Positions 19,097 through 28,444 of a stretch of 64,000 bases of DNA are shown piece after piece. The stretch spans positions 2,325,001 to 2,389,000 of the forward strand of contig CP018226.1 of the NCBI GenBank assembly GCA_016865015.1, given 5' to 3'. This DNA comes from Rhizobiales bacterium IMCC20636. GTDB taxonomy: Bacteria > Pseudomonadota > Alphaproteobacteria > Rhizobiales > GCA-2746425. The notes below the pieces were generated by a model that saw only the letters and a list, made by a program, of their open reading frames with translations, ran no database searches and was not told the origin of the DNA. The stretch's first letter is position 1. Each line of letters opens with the position of its first letter. A program made the translations under genes and the position numbers.

Positions 19097-20704
19097 ATGT
19101 GTAATAGTATAGCGTTTTCGCGGAGCCGGGCTGGCCGCTTAATTTCAAAGGCCCTGTTTGTTTCATTTCTTTCGGGCACTCTTGTGGCCTGCAGCAATGA
19201 TTTCTCCAGAGTGTCAGATCAGGATTATACGGCAGCTGTGTCTGCGCGTCAGGATTTCCTGCGCCAGCCGACACGGCAACCAATGCCAGCTGTTCCGATG
19301 GCCAATGGATCATCTAATATTGTGGCGCGGCAGGATTTGCAGCCGGTTCAGCCTTATCCCGCGCAGCAGGCATACCCAGCGCAACAGGCGTATCCGGCCC
19401 AACAGACTTATGCTGCAACTCAGCCAGTCGTGGATTACACCAGACCTGCGCCCTCGGCCCAGTACCGTCCGACGCCAGCTAATATGGCAAGCGGTGCAAA
19501 CCAGCAGCTTGCGCCAAGATCTGCTGATCCGATCACAACGGCTGCTGTCGGCCAGGACGAGTCTGGCTGGACGCGCAATGGCGGAACGACGATGACAATC
19601 ACGCCAGGCGAAACGCTGTATTCCATTTCCCGACGCTACAATGTGCCGGAACAGGCTATTTTGAATGCAAATGGATTGTCTGGCCCCCGTGATATTGTTG
19701 CCGGACGTTATCTGACAATTCCAACCTTTGTCAGTGCACAGACCCGTCAGGCTTCGGCCCAAAATGCGCAACCGCGATTGCAGGCATTCCCACAACAGGT
19801 TGCGCAGCCTGCCGCTCAAGTTGCTCCGCGCACAACAGCCCGTGCTGCTGTGGTCGATGCGGTGCGCTCCGTTGGACGTGCTCCCAAACCTTCTACCAAG
19901 CCTGTGGCGCAAGCGGCTGTATCAAGGCCTGCAGCAACGCCTGCTCGTGCCGCAACTGCCGGTGGTAGTTACAGAGTGGCCTCCGGTGATACGCTTTACA
20001 GCATTGCGCGACGCCACAATGTCAATATTGGAACATTGTCTGCTGCGAATAATCTTGGCCAATCATCCAACATCAAGATTGGTCAAACCCTGGTTATTCC
20101 AGGCCCAGGACAAACCACGTCACTTGCAGCCAGACAGGTGCCGACGCAAACTGTATCGGCAAATACCCAAACGGCGCAGCTTGCGCCACGCAATGTTCAA
20201 ACGACCGGATCCATCCAGCCACCAAAGCCGGTTGCGGTTCAACCTGTGAAACAGGTACAGCCTGTGGCCTATACACCGCCCAAGGCTGAGCAACAGCAAG
20301 CGGTCAAGCAGCCTGCTGCAGGAAGTCTTTCATTCCGTTGGCCTGTACGGGGACGCGTCATTTCGACTTTTGGTGACAAGACCAATGGCGAGCGCAATGA
20401 TGGTATCAATCTGGCGGTGCCAGATGGAACGCCGGTCAAAGCAGCTGAAGATGGTGTTGTAATCTACTCCGGTAATGAGTTGAAAAGTTACGGGAATCTG
20501 GTACTGGTGCGTCACTCTGACGGCTGGGTAACAGCCTATGCCCACAATCGGGCCTTGAGCGTAAACCGTGGTGATCAGGTGCGTCGCGGGCAGGAAATTG
20601 CCCAAGCAGGCGCGACCGGTTCGGTCAGTTCTCCACAATTGCGCTTTGAACTTCGCAAAGGATCGACTCCGGTCAATCCTTTGGACCATTTGGGCGGCGT
20701 TTGA
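19097..20704 (+). CDS. nlpD: NlpD-like lipoprotein with two LysM and a degenerate LytM (M23) domain
   Basis: 535 residues. A basic N-terminus and hydrophobic stretch end in a lipobox LVAC at about residue 32, so this is a lipoprotein. A run of near-identical six-residue units (YPAQQA) lies at about 80-105. LysM domains lie at about 165-210 and 291-335, and a LytM/M23 domain at about 411-530. The M23 zinc ligands are not conserved: the HxGxD site reads NDGIN and the HxH site reads AHN. It is therefore probably a non-enzymatic amidase activator like NlpD or EnvC, needed for septal peptidoglycan splitting. Position after surE-pcm supports the name. A strong terminator follows. Confidence 0.88.
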   Translation: MCNSIAFSRSRAGRLISKALFVSFLSGTLVACSNDFSRVSDQDYTAAVSARQDFLRQPTRQPMPAVPMANGSSNIVARQDLQPVQPYPAQQAYPAQQAYPAQQTYAATQPVVDYTRPAPSAQYRPTPANMASGANQQLAPRSADPITTAAVGQDESGWTRNGGTTMTITPGETLYSISRRYNVPEQAILNANGLSGPRDIVAGRYLTIPTFVSAQTRQASAQNAQPRLQAFPQQVAQPAAQVAPRTTARAAVVDAVRSVGRAPKPSTKPVAQAAVSRPAATPARAATAGGSYRVASGDTLYSIARRHNVNIGTLSAANNLGQSSNIKIGQTLVIPGPGQTTSLAARQVPTQTVSANTQTAQLAPRNVQTTGSIQPPKPVAVQPVKQVQPVAYTPPKAEQQQAVKQPAAGSLSFRWPVRGRVISTFGDKTNGERNDGINLAVPDGTPVKAAEDGVVIYSGNELKSYGNLVLVRHSDGWVTAYAHNRALSVNRGDQVRRGQEIAQAGATGSVSSPQLRFELRKGSTPVNPLDHLGGV

Positions 20705-20731
20705 CCAGACACCAATATCCGCCCAATAGTT

Positions 20732-20770
20732 GTGGCGTTGAAGCTTAAGGCTTCAACGCCACTTTCTTTT
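20732..20770 (+). terminator. Rho-independent terminator after nlpD
   Basis: GTGGCGTTGAAG and CTTCAACGCCAC form a 12-base-pair perfect stem with a short inner loop, followed by TTTCTTTT. It ends nlpD transcription and overlaps the last codons of the opposing DUF815 gene, which stops at 20745. Confidence 0.85.
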
Positions 20771-21635
20771 TACCCGCCATATCCTGAATGAACTGCCACG
20801 CAGTGCGCCCGGACCGATATCCCCGTGTGGTTGCCCATTCCAGTGCGGCAGGTCGCCATTCTGATTCGTCGGTCTCGATTTCAAAATGCTCCAGATATCC
20901 GCGCACCATGCGCAAATATTCATCCTGGCTGCATTTGTGAAAACCCAGCCACAGGCCGAATCTATCCGACAATGAAACTTTTTCTTCCACGGCTTCACTT
21001 GGATTGATGGCTGTAGACCGTTCGTTCTCAATCATGTCGCGGGGCATCAAATGCCGACGGTTTGAGGTTGCATAGAGCAGCAGATTGACGGGCCGCCCCT
21101 CAATGCCCCCATCCAGCGCCGCTTTCAGTGCCTTGTAGGACGTGTCGTCCGTATCGAAGGAGAGATCATCACAGAACAGCAGAAACCGTAATGGCTGTTG
21201 GGCCAGCAATGTCATCAGATCGGGGAGGGATTCGATATCTTCCCTATGGATCTCAACGAATTTCAGCTTTTGTGTCTCTGAGACGGCCGTATCGTTGATA
21301 TGGGCATGAATTGCCTTGACGACAGAGCTTTTGCCCATGCCGCGTGCGCCCCACAAAAGCGCATTGTTTGCAGGGTAGCCGGTCGCGAATTGCTGTGTGT
21401 TCTGAAGCAGAATGTCGCGCACCTGCTCTATGCCCTGCAGCAGGCCCAAATCCACCCTGTTGACTTGGTGGACCGGTTTGAGGACGCCACTGCGCGCATG
21501 CCACACGAAGGCGTCCGCTGCACTGAAATTCACCTGTTCAACAACTTTTGGCGCCATGAGCTCCAATGCGTCAGCGATGCGAGTCAGGGTTCGATTCAGG
21601 GTAGCTTGGTGATCTTCGAGAGGAATCTGTGTCAT
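20745..21635 (-). CDS. DUF815 family AAA-type ATPase
   Basis: 296 residues. A helical N-terminus is followed by a P-loop GARGMGKSSVVKA at about 98-110, a Walker B-like stretch RFLLFCDDLSFD, and a sensor-like LLYATSNRRHLMPRDM. These match the DUF815 group of predicted AAA ATPases found in many proteobacteria. The biochemical function is not known to me. It converges with nlpD and is transcribed away from yajC with about 220 bases between. It ends inside the nlpD terminator hairpin. Confidence 0.85.
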   Translation of the reverse strand: MTQIPLEDHQATLNRTLTRIADALELMAPKVVEQVNFSAADAFVWHARSGVLKPVHQVNRVDLGLLQGIEQVRDILLQNTQQFATGYPANNALLWGARGMGKSSVVKAIHAHINDTAVSETQKLKFVEIHREDIESLPDLMTLLAQQPLRFLLFCDDLSFDTDDTSYKALKAALDGGIEGRPVNLLLYATSNRRHLMPRDMIENERSTAINPSEAVEEKVSLSDRFGLWLGFHKCSQDEYLRMVRGYLEHFEIETDESEWRPAALEWATTRGYRSGRTAWQFIQDMAGKKKVALKP

Positions 21636-21855
21636 AAAGTGTCCAGCTTTGCGTTTTTGTGGCTTCGTGCCTTTGTTTTCGCTGGCAATTTATGGGCAGA
21701 TACCCCATTTGCAAAGCGGTTATAAGCGATCCCGTGGATGAGGCTTGCAAAGCAAAGCGCCGTGAGTATAGTCCGCGAGACTTTTTGGTAAATAAAACAG
21801 CAATACGACCCGTGCCGATTTGGCGTGTGGGAGTGTATCTAGACAGGATTGACTG

Positions 21856-22188
21856 ATGTTCGTAACGCCCGCATATGCGCAGGCCGCCGGTGGCGGCGCT
21901 GGCATGATTACCAGCCTTCTTCCATTTGTGCTGATCTTCGCAGTGATGTATTTTTTGATCATTCGGCCCCAGCGCCAGCGGATGAAGAAGCACGAAGAAA
22001 TGATCGGCGCAGTGCGTCGTGGCGACACCATTGTCACCAGCGGTGGCCTGATCGGTAAAGTCACGAAAGTGATCGATGATGGCGGCGAATTGCAGGTTGA
22101 ACTGGCAGAAGGCGTGCGCGTTCGTATCGTGCGCACAATGGTTTCTGATGTGCGCGCCAAGGGCGAGCCAGCAAAAGACGATTCCTGA
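21856..22188 (+). CDS. yajC: Preprotein translocase accessory subunit YajC
   Basis: 110 residues with one N-terminal membrane helix (MITSLLPFVLIFAVMYFLIIRPQRQR) and a small beta domain starting RRGDTIVTSGGLIGKVTKV, diagnostic for YajC. YajC associates with SecD and SecF in the holotranslocon. The segment FVTPAYAQA before the helix looks like a remnant signal-like sequence and is frequent in alphaproteobacterial members. secD follows after a 103-base gap containing a stable hairpin. Confidence 0.95.
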   Translation: MFVTPAYAQAAGGGAGMITSLLPFVLIFAVMYFLIIRPQRQRMKKHEEMIGAVRRGDTIVTSGGLIGKVTKVIDDGGELQVELAEGVRVRIVRTMVSDVRAKGEPAKDDS

Positions 22189-22217
22189 GCGTCACAGACG
22201 GCCTGGAATACCTGTGT

Positions 22218-22233
22218 GACCACTTCGGTGGTC
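22218..22233 (+). promoter_or_regulatory. cUUCGg tetraloop hairpin between yajC and secD
   Basis: GACCAC and GTGGTC form a 6-base-pair stem closed by the exceptionally stable TTCG tetraloop, 58 bases before the secD start. No T-run follows, so it probably tunes the ratio of yajC to secD message or stabilises a processed end instead of ending transcription completely. Confidence 0.45.
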
Positions 22234-22291
22234 GCTTTGGGCTTTGTCCAGGTTTGAATAGACGGTTTTGTGAATTCAAACAGGTGACTGA

Positions 22292-23902
22292 ATGCTTTAT
22301 TTCTCTCCGTTCAAGACAATTGCTATTGTCCTGACCGTCCTGGTGGGCTTTGTCGCCGCCGTTCCCAATTTGATGCCTAAAGATGTTGCGGATAACTGGC
22401 CAGGCTGGATTCCCGGGGGACAGTTGGTGCTTGGACTGGATTTGCAGGGCGGCGCCCATTTGCTGTTGCAGGTTGAGCGTCAGGATCTGATCGAAACCCG
22501 ACTGGATGATATCAAGGACAGTTTGCGCAATTCCTTGCGCAATGAGCGCATCGGATATACCGGGCTGACAAGTGTTGGAGAGACAGTTCAGGCCCGGTTG
22601 CGCGATGTGTCGCAAATCGAAGCGGCCAGAACCGCCTTGCAGGATATTGTTGAACCGATTCCCGGCGGCCTGCTTTCGGGTGGTTTGCCCGTCACAGAGA
22701 TCACGCTTGAAATCGACGATAATGGACTGATTCAGCTCACATTCACGCCGGAAGGTATTGCCCGCAGGGTGAGTTCGGCCGTTGACCAGTCGATTGAAGT
22801 CATCCGTCGCCGTGTTGACGAACTTGGCACAACAGAACCGAACATCCAAAGACAGGGCGAGGACCGCGTTCTGGTTCAGGTTCCGGGTCTTGGTGATCCA
22901 CAAAGACTGAAAGATCTGCTGAAACAGACAGCCCGGTTGAGTTTCCGTCTGGTCAGTCAGGAGATGTCTGGTGAACAGGCTTTGCAAGGGCGGCCACCAT
23001 CGGGTGCCGAGGTCATGTTTTCATCTGACGAGCCTCCCATCCCCTATGTAATTGAACGGCGTGAGATTGTAAGTGGCGAGGATCTTGTTGATTCCCAGCC
23101 AGGCTTTGATCAGCGCACCAATGAACCTCTTGTTACATTCCGCTTCAACAATTCTGGCGCCCGTGATTTTGGCCGGGCATCGACAGATAATGTTGGTCGG
23201 CCTTTTGCAATTATACTTGATGATGTGGTCATTTCCGCCCCCGTTATTCGGGAGCCGATTTTAGGTGGCAGCGGCCAGATCAGCGGTAATTTTACGGTTG
23301 AAAGTGCCAATGATCTTGCAATTTTGCTGCGCGCCGGGGCATTGCCCGCTGATCTGACAATTGTGGAAGAGCGCACGGTCGGTCCGGGGCTTGGACAGGA
23401 CTCGATTGAAGCGGGTGAAACTGCTGGCATCATCGCTGCAATAGCCGTGCTTGTGTTTATGGTGCTGTCCTATGGCTTGTTCGGCATATTTGCGAATATT
23501 GCCTTGACCATAAACATCATCATGATCATCGGCGTTCTGTCGATGTTGCAAGCCACGCTGACATTGCCTGGTATCGCTGGAATCATTCTCACGATCGGTA
23601 TGGCGGTTGATGCCAACGTTCTGATTTATGAGAGAATTCGGGAAGAGGCACGTGCCGGCAGAAACGCAATTGCTGCAATCGATGCAGGCTACAAGCGAGC
23701 GCTTGGAACAATTCTGGATGCGAACATCACAACTCTGATTGCTGCAATCATTCTGTTTTCACTTGGGTCAGGACCAATCCGTGGTTTTGCGATCACACTG
23801 GCTATCGGTATCGTCACAACCGTCTTTTCCGCCTTCACCGTCAATCGCCTGATCGTGGCATTCTGGGTGCGTAGGACGCGCCCATCAACAGTGTCGATTT
23901 AA
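22292..23902 (+). CDS. secD: Protein translocase subunit SecD
   Basis: 536 residues. One N-terminal helix, a large periplasmic P1 region with the family motif LGLDLQGGAHLLLQV, and five C-terminal helices with the proton-conducting core GMAVDANVLIYERIREE. SecD with SecF uses the proton motive force to pull exported proteins through SecYEG. A fitting AGGTGA precedes the ATG. secF starts 16 bases after its stop. Confidence 0.96.
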   Translation: MLYFSPFKTIAIVLTVLVGFVAAVPNLMPKDVADNWPGWIPGGQLVLGLDLQGGAHLLLQVERQDLIETRLDDIKDSLRNSLRNERIGYTGLTSVGETVQARLRDVSQIEAARTALQDIVEPIPGGLLSGGLPVTEITLEIDDNGLIQLTFTPEGIARRVSSAVDQSIEVIRRRVDELGTTEPNIQRQGEDRVLVQVPGLGDPQRLKDLLKQTARLSFRLVSQEMSGEQALQGRPPSGAEVMFSSDEPPIPYVIERREIVSGEDLVDSQPGFDQRTNEPLVTFRFNNSGARDFGRASTDNVGRPFAIILDDVVISAPVIREPILGGSGQISGNFTVESANDLAILLRAGALPADLTIVEERTVGPGLGQDSIEAGETAGIIAAIAVLVFMVLSYGLFGIFANIALTINIIMIIGVLSMLQATLTLPGIAGIILTIGMAVDANVLIYERIREEARAGRNAIAAIDAGYKRALGTILDANITTLIAAIILFSLGSGPIRGFAITLAIGIVTTVFSAFTVNRLIVAFWVRRTRPSTVSI

Positions 23903-23918
23903 GGCTGGAGCAACGTCA

Positions 23919-24860
23919 ATGCGTCTTTTGAAACTTATTCCTGATGATACAAAAATTGCCTTTATGCGGCACCGTAAATGGTCGTTTCCGCTGTCAGCAG
24001 CAATGATCATCATCAGTATCGCTTTGTTTGCCGTAAATGGGCTCAATCTCGGCATTGATTTCCGCGGTGGCACGCTCATTCAGATCAAGACCATTGAGGG
24101 TCCAGCCGACATTGGGGAAATCAGAAACGTGCTCTCTGGTCTGGATTTAGGCGATGTCCAGGTCCAGGAATTCGGATCCCCGGAAGATGTTCTCATTCGG
24201 ATTCAGCAACAAGACGGGGGAGAAGCAGCTCAGCAGGCGGTTGTCGAGCAGGTTAGAGGCATTCTGTCCGGCACGGTGACTTTTGAACGTGTTGAAGTCG
24301 TTGGGCCTGCTGTTTCGGGCGAATTGACGCAAACCGGCATTCTCGCTGTGGTGGCGTCTCTCGGGGCAGTGCTGATTTACATCTGGCTTCGGTTTGAGTG
24401 GGAATTTGCAGTTGGTGCCGTCATTGCCACGTTGCACGATGTGATTTTGACAATCGGCATGTTTGCAGTTTTACAGCTTGAGTTCAATCTGGCCAGTATT
24501 GCTGCAGTTCTGACCATTGTGGGGTACTCGCTGAATGATACGGTGGTGGTCTATGATCGGGTGCGGGAAAAATTACGGAAATACAAGCGCCTCCCGATTG
24601 TCGAACTTTTGGATTTGGCGATCAACAAGACCCTGTCCAGAACAGCGCTGACCTCGATCACGACCCTGCTTGCGCTGGCTGGTCTGTACATATTTGGCGG
24701 AGAAGTGATTTCTTCCTTCACATTCGCGATGATATGGGGCGTGGTGATCGGTACATATTCATCGATCTTTCTTGCGGCTCCATTGCTTATTTTCCTTAAG
24801 CTGCGCAGCACTGATGCTGCCAAGGGTACCGAGGAAGTGGAAAGTTCCAGCGCTGCATGA
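23919..24860 (+). CDS. secF: Protein translocase subunit SecF
   Basis: 313 residues, six membrane helices. Signatures: LGIDFRGGTLIQI in the first periplasmic segment and the core GYSLNDTVVVYDRVRE with SRTALTSITTLLALAGLYIFGG. Forms the SecDF motor with SecD. GGAG lies 10 bases upstream. The stop overlaps the ATG of the next gene by 4 bases, which ties the Mth938-type gene to the secDF operon. Confidence 0.96.
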   Translation: MRLLKLIPDDTKIAFMRHRKWSFPLSAAMIIISIALFAVNGLNLGIDFRGGTLIQIKTIEGPADIGEIRNVLSGLDLGDVQVQEFGSPEDVLIRIQQQDGGEAAQQAVVEQVRGILSGTVTFERVEVVGPAVSGELTQTGILAVVASLGAVLIYIWLRFEWEFAVGAVIATLHDVILTIGMFAVLQLEFNLASIAAVLTIVGYSLNDTVVVYDRVREKLRKYKRLPIVELLDLAINKTLSRTALTSITTLLALAGLYIFGGEVISSFTFAMIWGVVIGTYSSIFLAAPLLIFLKLRSTDAAKGTEEVESSSAA

Positions 24861-25318
24861 CAAAGGATCGGACGTCAAAGCCCGAAACTGTGTCCGATCC
24901 GGCACCACGCGACGTCCTTCGCTCACCTGGAACGATAATTACAGAATCCCACTTTCCGGGCCGTGCGCAAATTGATGCTTACGGTAATGGTGGTTTCCGG
25001 TTTGCGGAGATGTCGCATCGTGGTGGCATATTGGCGTTGCCTTCCGGAATTTACGGCTGGTCTGCAGCGGTTCCCGAAGATGTCACTTTTGAGCGTCTGG
25101 ACAGGATTGTGGCAGAAGCGGACGAGATTGAACTGGTGTTTCTCGGCATGGGGGATACGGGCGTATTTCCATCCAAGGAGACCCGTCAGGCTTTGCGCGA
25201 TGCGAATATCCGCTTTGAAATCATGTCGACAGGCGCTGCCATTCGGACTTTCAATGTCATTCTTGGGGAAGGGCGACCGGTTGCGGCGGCCCTGCTGCCG
25301 GTCGAGACTGTTCGATGA
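24857..25318 (+). CDS. Mth938-domain protein (NDUFAF3-like)
   Basis: 153 residues. The Mth938/DUF498 fold is recognised from the run DAYGNGGFRF, GGILALPSGIYGW and IELVFLGMGDTG, then a C-terminal AIRTFNVILGEGRPVAAALLP. The mitochondrial member of this family, NDUFAF3, helps assemble respiratory complex I. Overlaps secF at one end and the squalene-synthase-like gene at the other, each by ATGA, so all are one operon. A bacterial role in complex I assembly or membrane insertion is inference from the mitochondrial homologues. Confidence 0.85.
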   Translation: MTKDRTSKPETVSDPAPRDVLRSPGTIITESHFPGRAQIDAYGNGGFRFAEMSHRGGILALPSGIYGWSAAVPEDVTFERLDRIVAEADEIELVFLGMGDTGVFPSKETRQALRDANIRFEIMSTGAAIRTFNVILGEGRPVAAALLPVETVR

Positions 25319-26190
25319 AGCCGGTTGCGGCTGAGATCGATCTCCACGACATTGTTCGGTCTGCTGACCCAGCGCGCTATTTTGCCAATCAGTTTGTTCC
25401 TGCAATATACCGCAATGATGTGTTTTTGCTGCATGGATTTGATCTGGAAATCCGTAAGATTGCCCGAACGATCCGCGAGCCAATGGCTGGTGAAATTCGC
25501 CTGCAATGGTGGCGCGAAGTGTTTCAAGGCAGCCGCACAACGGAAGCTGCCGCAAGCCCGCTTGCTCAGATGATGCTGGACTTTTCGCAACGCCATTCCG
25601 TGGGGCCGCAGATATGGGACAACTACCTGGATGGCCGAATCTTTGATCTGTATGATGATGCTGTCGAAGATTTGGCTGCATTTGAGGCTTATGCAGGCCA
25701 GACCGAAGGCACTGTCCTGCAACTTGCATGCCTTGTTCTAGACCGCGGGCAGTCATCATCCGCTTCACAGGTGTCCGGCTATCTGGCGTGTGTTCTCTGT
25801 TTGTGGAACCGTGTGTTGCAGCCAGTCCTGTATGCAAACCAGCCGCCAACTGCCGAACTCGTCGCCCGTATTTCCCGATATCTTCCTCCGCAATTGCGGC
25901 AGTCTGCCGGGTTTGTGGCGAATCCGTTTCTGGAGTCAAAAGATGTTGATATTGCGCAAGCGGTGTCAGAGATTTGCGCGGTTGCCGAAACCTATCTTGA
26001 GAAGGCGCGGGCCGCTGCAGACGCTGTTCCTGCCACATTGCGACCAGCGTTCTTGTCTGTCGCGCCTATTGCAACTCAACTGTCAAAAATCCGCCAGCAT
26101 TTCGATTTGCCGCTCCCCATGACAGAGAGCAGCAAATCGGGACTCATCTGGCGACTTTGGCGCAGTTCGAAACGCTGGCCATACTTTTAA
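25315..26190 (+). CDS. Squalene/phytoene synthase-fold protein (NDUFAF6-like)
   Basis: 291 residues of the all-helical squalene/phytoene synthase family, with the conserved [11 protein letters not shown] helix and [17 protein letters not shown]. The Asp-rich metal motif of true prenyl synthases is not seen at the expected N-terminal position ([11 protein letters not shown] there), so catalytic activity on prenyl diphosphates is doubtful. The mitochondrial homologue NDUFAF6 is a complex I assembly factor. It overlaps the NDUFAF3-like gene, and its stop codon overlaps that of the opposing trmFO by 4 bases. A carotenoid or hopanoid role is possible but no such genes are nearby. Confidence 0.82.
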   Translation: MKPVAAEIDLHDIVRSADPARYFANQFVPAIYRNDVFLLHGFDLEIRKIARTIREPMAGEIRLQWWREVFQGSRTTEAAASPLAQMMLDFSQRHSVGPQIWDNYLDGRIFDLYDDAVEDLAAFEAYAGQTEGTVLQLACLVLDRGQSSSASQVSGYLACVLCLWNRVLQPVLYANQPPTAELVARISRYLPPQLRQSAGFVANPFLESKDVDIAQAVSEICAVAETYLEKARAAADAVPATLRPAFLSVAPIATQLSKIRQHFDLPLPMTESSKSGLIWRLWRSSKRWPYF

Positions 26191-27596
26191 GCCGCCAGCT
26201 TTGGTTTTGAGGTTTGCAACCATTCTGCAAAGTCGGTGAGGGCACGGCTGCAGATGGCCTGGCGTTTGGCGATTGTCTTTTCCTTACCGCGCAATCTGCG
26301 TCCGTCGATCTCATTGATCGCAGGGACCGGTGGAAATAGCCCGAAATTGATGTTCATCGGTTGAAATGATCGCTTGCCCGGAGCCTCTTCTGTTGCCAGA
26401 TGCCCTCCTGTGATGTGCGATAACAGTGCGCCAAAGGCTGTTGTGCCTGGCGGTATCGACTTGTCTGAGCCATGCCATTCTTCCGCAGCAAAGCGACCCG
26501 CCAACAATCCCATGGACGCAGATTCCACATAGCCTTCACAACCGGTAATCTGGCCGGCGAAACGAAGGCGCGTGTCAGCTTTCAGCCGCAAGGTTTCATC
26601 CAGCAGCACAGGCGAGTTCAGGAATGTATTGCGATGAAGGCCGCCGAGACGCGCAAACTCGGCATTTTCCAGGCCCGGTATCAGTCGGAAGATTTCTTTT
26701 TGAACGCCATATTTCAGCTTTGTCTGGAAGCCGACCATATTGTACAGCGTTCCCAATGCGTTATCCTGCCTGAGTTGCACAACCGCATAGGGTTTGACAG
26801 TGGGATTGTGAGCATTGGTCAGGCCCATCGGTTTCATCGGCCCATGACGTGGCGTCTCCGGACCCCGTTCCGCCATTACTTCAATGGGCATGCAGCCTTC
26901 AAAATAGGGTGTGCCTTCCCATTGTTTGAATTCGGTTTTTTCGCCTTCATTCAAGGCGTCTATGAACTGATAATACTGCTCCTTGTCCATGGGGCAGTTG
27001 ATATAGTCCGCGCCTGTTCCGCCGGGACCAACCTTGTCGTAGCGGGATTGGAACCAGGCCACCGACATGTCGATGCTTTCGAAATAGGCGATTGGGGCGA
27101 TGGCATCGAAAAATGCCAGTGCAGATGTATCGGTGAGTGAGGCAATAGCCTCTGACAGGGCGGGTGATGTGAGCGGCCCGGTTGCGATGATCACATTGTC
27201 CCAGTCTTCAGGCGGGATGCCTTGGACTTCATTGCGATCAATCGTGATGAGCGGCTCGTTCTCCAGCTTCTCTGTGACAGCTGCTGAAAATCCGTCACGG
27301 TCGACGGCCAGAGCCCCGCCGGCTGGCACCTGATTTGCATCACCGCAGGACATGATCAGCGAATCCGCCAAACGCAATTCTGCATGCAGCAGGCCGACCG
27401 CATTGTTTTGTGCATCATCTGACCGGAAGGAATTCGAACAGACAAGTTCTGCCAGATGATCTGTCTTGTGGGCATCCGTTCCGCGAACCGGGCGCATTTC
27501 GTGAATGATTGCGGGGACATCGCGCCGCGCAAGTTGCCATGCTGCCTCGGAACCTGCCAGGCCGCCGCCGATAATATGAACCGCCTTCTTTGTCAT
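26187..27596 (-). CDS. trmFO: Methylenetetrahydrofolate-tRNA-(uracil-5-)-methyltransferase TrmFO
   Basis: 469 residues. TrmFO is an FAD and folate enzyme that makes 5-methyluridine at position 54 of tRNA. The N-terminus [20 protein letters not shown] is the FAD-binding fold, followed by the family stretch [19 protein letters not shown] and [12 protein letters not shown]. Starts at the ATG at 27596 with GGAGAC upstream; a TTG immediately before it is in frame. Its stop overlaps the stop of the convergent squalene-synthase-like gene. Divergent from the lipoprotein gene at 27731. Confidence 0.95.
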   Translation of the reverse strand: MTKKAVHIIGGGLAGSEAAWQLARRDVPAIIHEMRPVRGTDAHKTDHLAELVCSNSFRSDDAQNNAVGLLHAELRLADSLIMSCGDANQVPAGGALAVDRDGFSAAVTEKLENEPLITIDRNEVQGIPPEDWDNVIIATGPLTSPALSEAIASLTDTSALAFFDAIAPIAYFESIDMSVAWFQSRYDKVGPGGTGADYINCPMDKEQYYQFIDALNEGEKTEFKQWEGTPYFEGCMPIEVMAERGPETPRHGPMKPMGLTNAHNPTVKPYAVVQLRQDNALGTLYNMVGFQTKLKYGVQKEIFRLIPGLENAEFARLGGLHRNTFLNSPVLLDETLRLKADTRLRFAGQITGCEGYVESASMGLLAGRFAAEEWHGSDKSIPPGTTAFGALLSHITGGHLATEEAPGKRSFQPMNINFGLFPPVPAINEIDGRRLRGKEKTIAKRQAICSRALTDFAEWLQTSKPKLAA

Positions 27597-27730
27597 CAAG
27601 GTCTCCTTCAGATTTGGTCAGTCAAATGATTTGATACTGTTGAAGAACGATCTAGCACATCCGTTCCTGATTGCGTGTGGCTTTTCCCCGCAATGTGCGG
27701 TAATCGGGCAGTTCTGATGTAGGAGCCTTT

Positions 27731-28351
27731 ATGAGACATTTCCTGGTAGTATTGATTGCAGCGACCTTGTCAGGCTGCATTCAATCCGGCGAAGGCGATC
27801 CGATGAGTTGGTATGCCAGCCAGGACGGACGGGCGCCAAAAGGAACCTCCGTCTATGTCTGTCATGGAACTGGCTGTGCGCGGAAAGAACGTGTCGATTT
27901 GTCTGCAGCGGACATGAAGCGACTGAAATCCATTCTTGCGAAAGGTGCCGCCTCTCCAAAACAGGAACGCAAGGCTATGGGCCGTGCTGTGCAATGGTTT
28001 GAAAAACGCGTCGCGCCGCAGGTCGGGTCGGGCAATGATGTCGGCGGGTTCGACCTTTCAACAGTCAACAAGCCCGGCCAATTGGACTGTATTGACGAGG
28101 CCACCAACACCACCAGCATTTTGAAACTGGCCGCTGACAATAATTATCTCAAACACCATCGCATCGGACGTCCCAAAGCCAGAGGCTTTTTCCTGGATGG
28201 TCGATACCCGCATGCAACGGCTGTGGTTGTTCAGGCCAGCAACAGCGAATCCTATGCCATCGATTCCTGGTCGCGGGATAATGGCGAACCGCCTGAGATC
28301 ATGCCACTTGGTATCTGGTTCAAGCAGCGTCCTGGCGGAGCCCAGTTCTAG
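27731..28351 (+). CDS. Conserved lipoprotein with a possible Cys-His-Asp triad
   Basis: 206 residues. The signal sequence ends with the lipobox LSGC (Cys16). Near the middle a QLDCIDEATNT segment (Cys120) is followed by RYPHATAVVV (His161) and YAIDSW (Asp178). The order and spacing look like a papain or transglutaminase fold, with the Cys at the start of a helix and the His and Asp on neighbouring strands. I do not recognise a named family with certainty; similar proteins occur in other Rhizobiales. Hydrolase or transpeptidase activity in the periplasm is a hypothesis. It is preceded by a short divergent promoter region shared with trmFO. Confidence 0.75.
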   Translation: MRHFLVVLIAATLSGCIQSGEGDPMSWYASQDGRAPKGTSVYVCHGTGCARKERVDLSAADMKRLKSILAKGAASPKQERKAMGRAVQWFEKRVAPQVGSGNDVGGFDLSTVNKPGQLDCIDEATNTTSILKLAADNNYLKHHRIGRPKARGFFLDGRYPHATAVVVQASNSESYAIDSWSRDNGEPPEIMPLGIWFKQRPGGAQF

Positions 28352-28444
28352 CGAATTGAGGGTCGTCTGCAGATCAGACGGTGTCACAATGCTGTAATGC
28401 GATCCTGCGAAGCCTCTCGTGTTTTCAACACAAATGGGGTTCCC

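Noticed and set aside
24923-26038. Minus-strand open frame of 371 codons opposite the Mth938 and squalene-synthase-like genes
   Set aside because: Shadow of two genes with clear family motifs.
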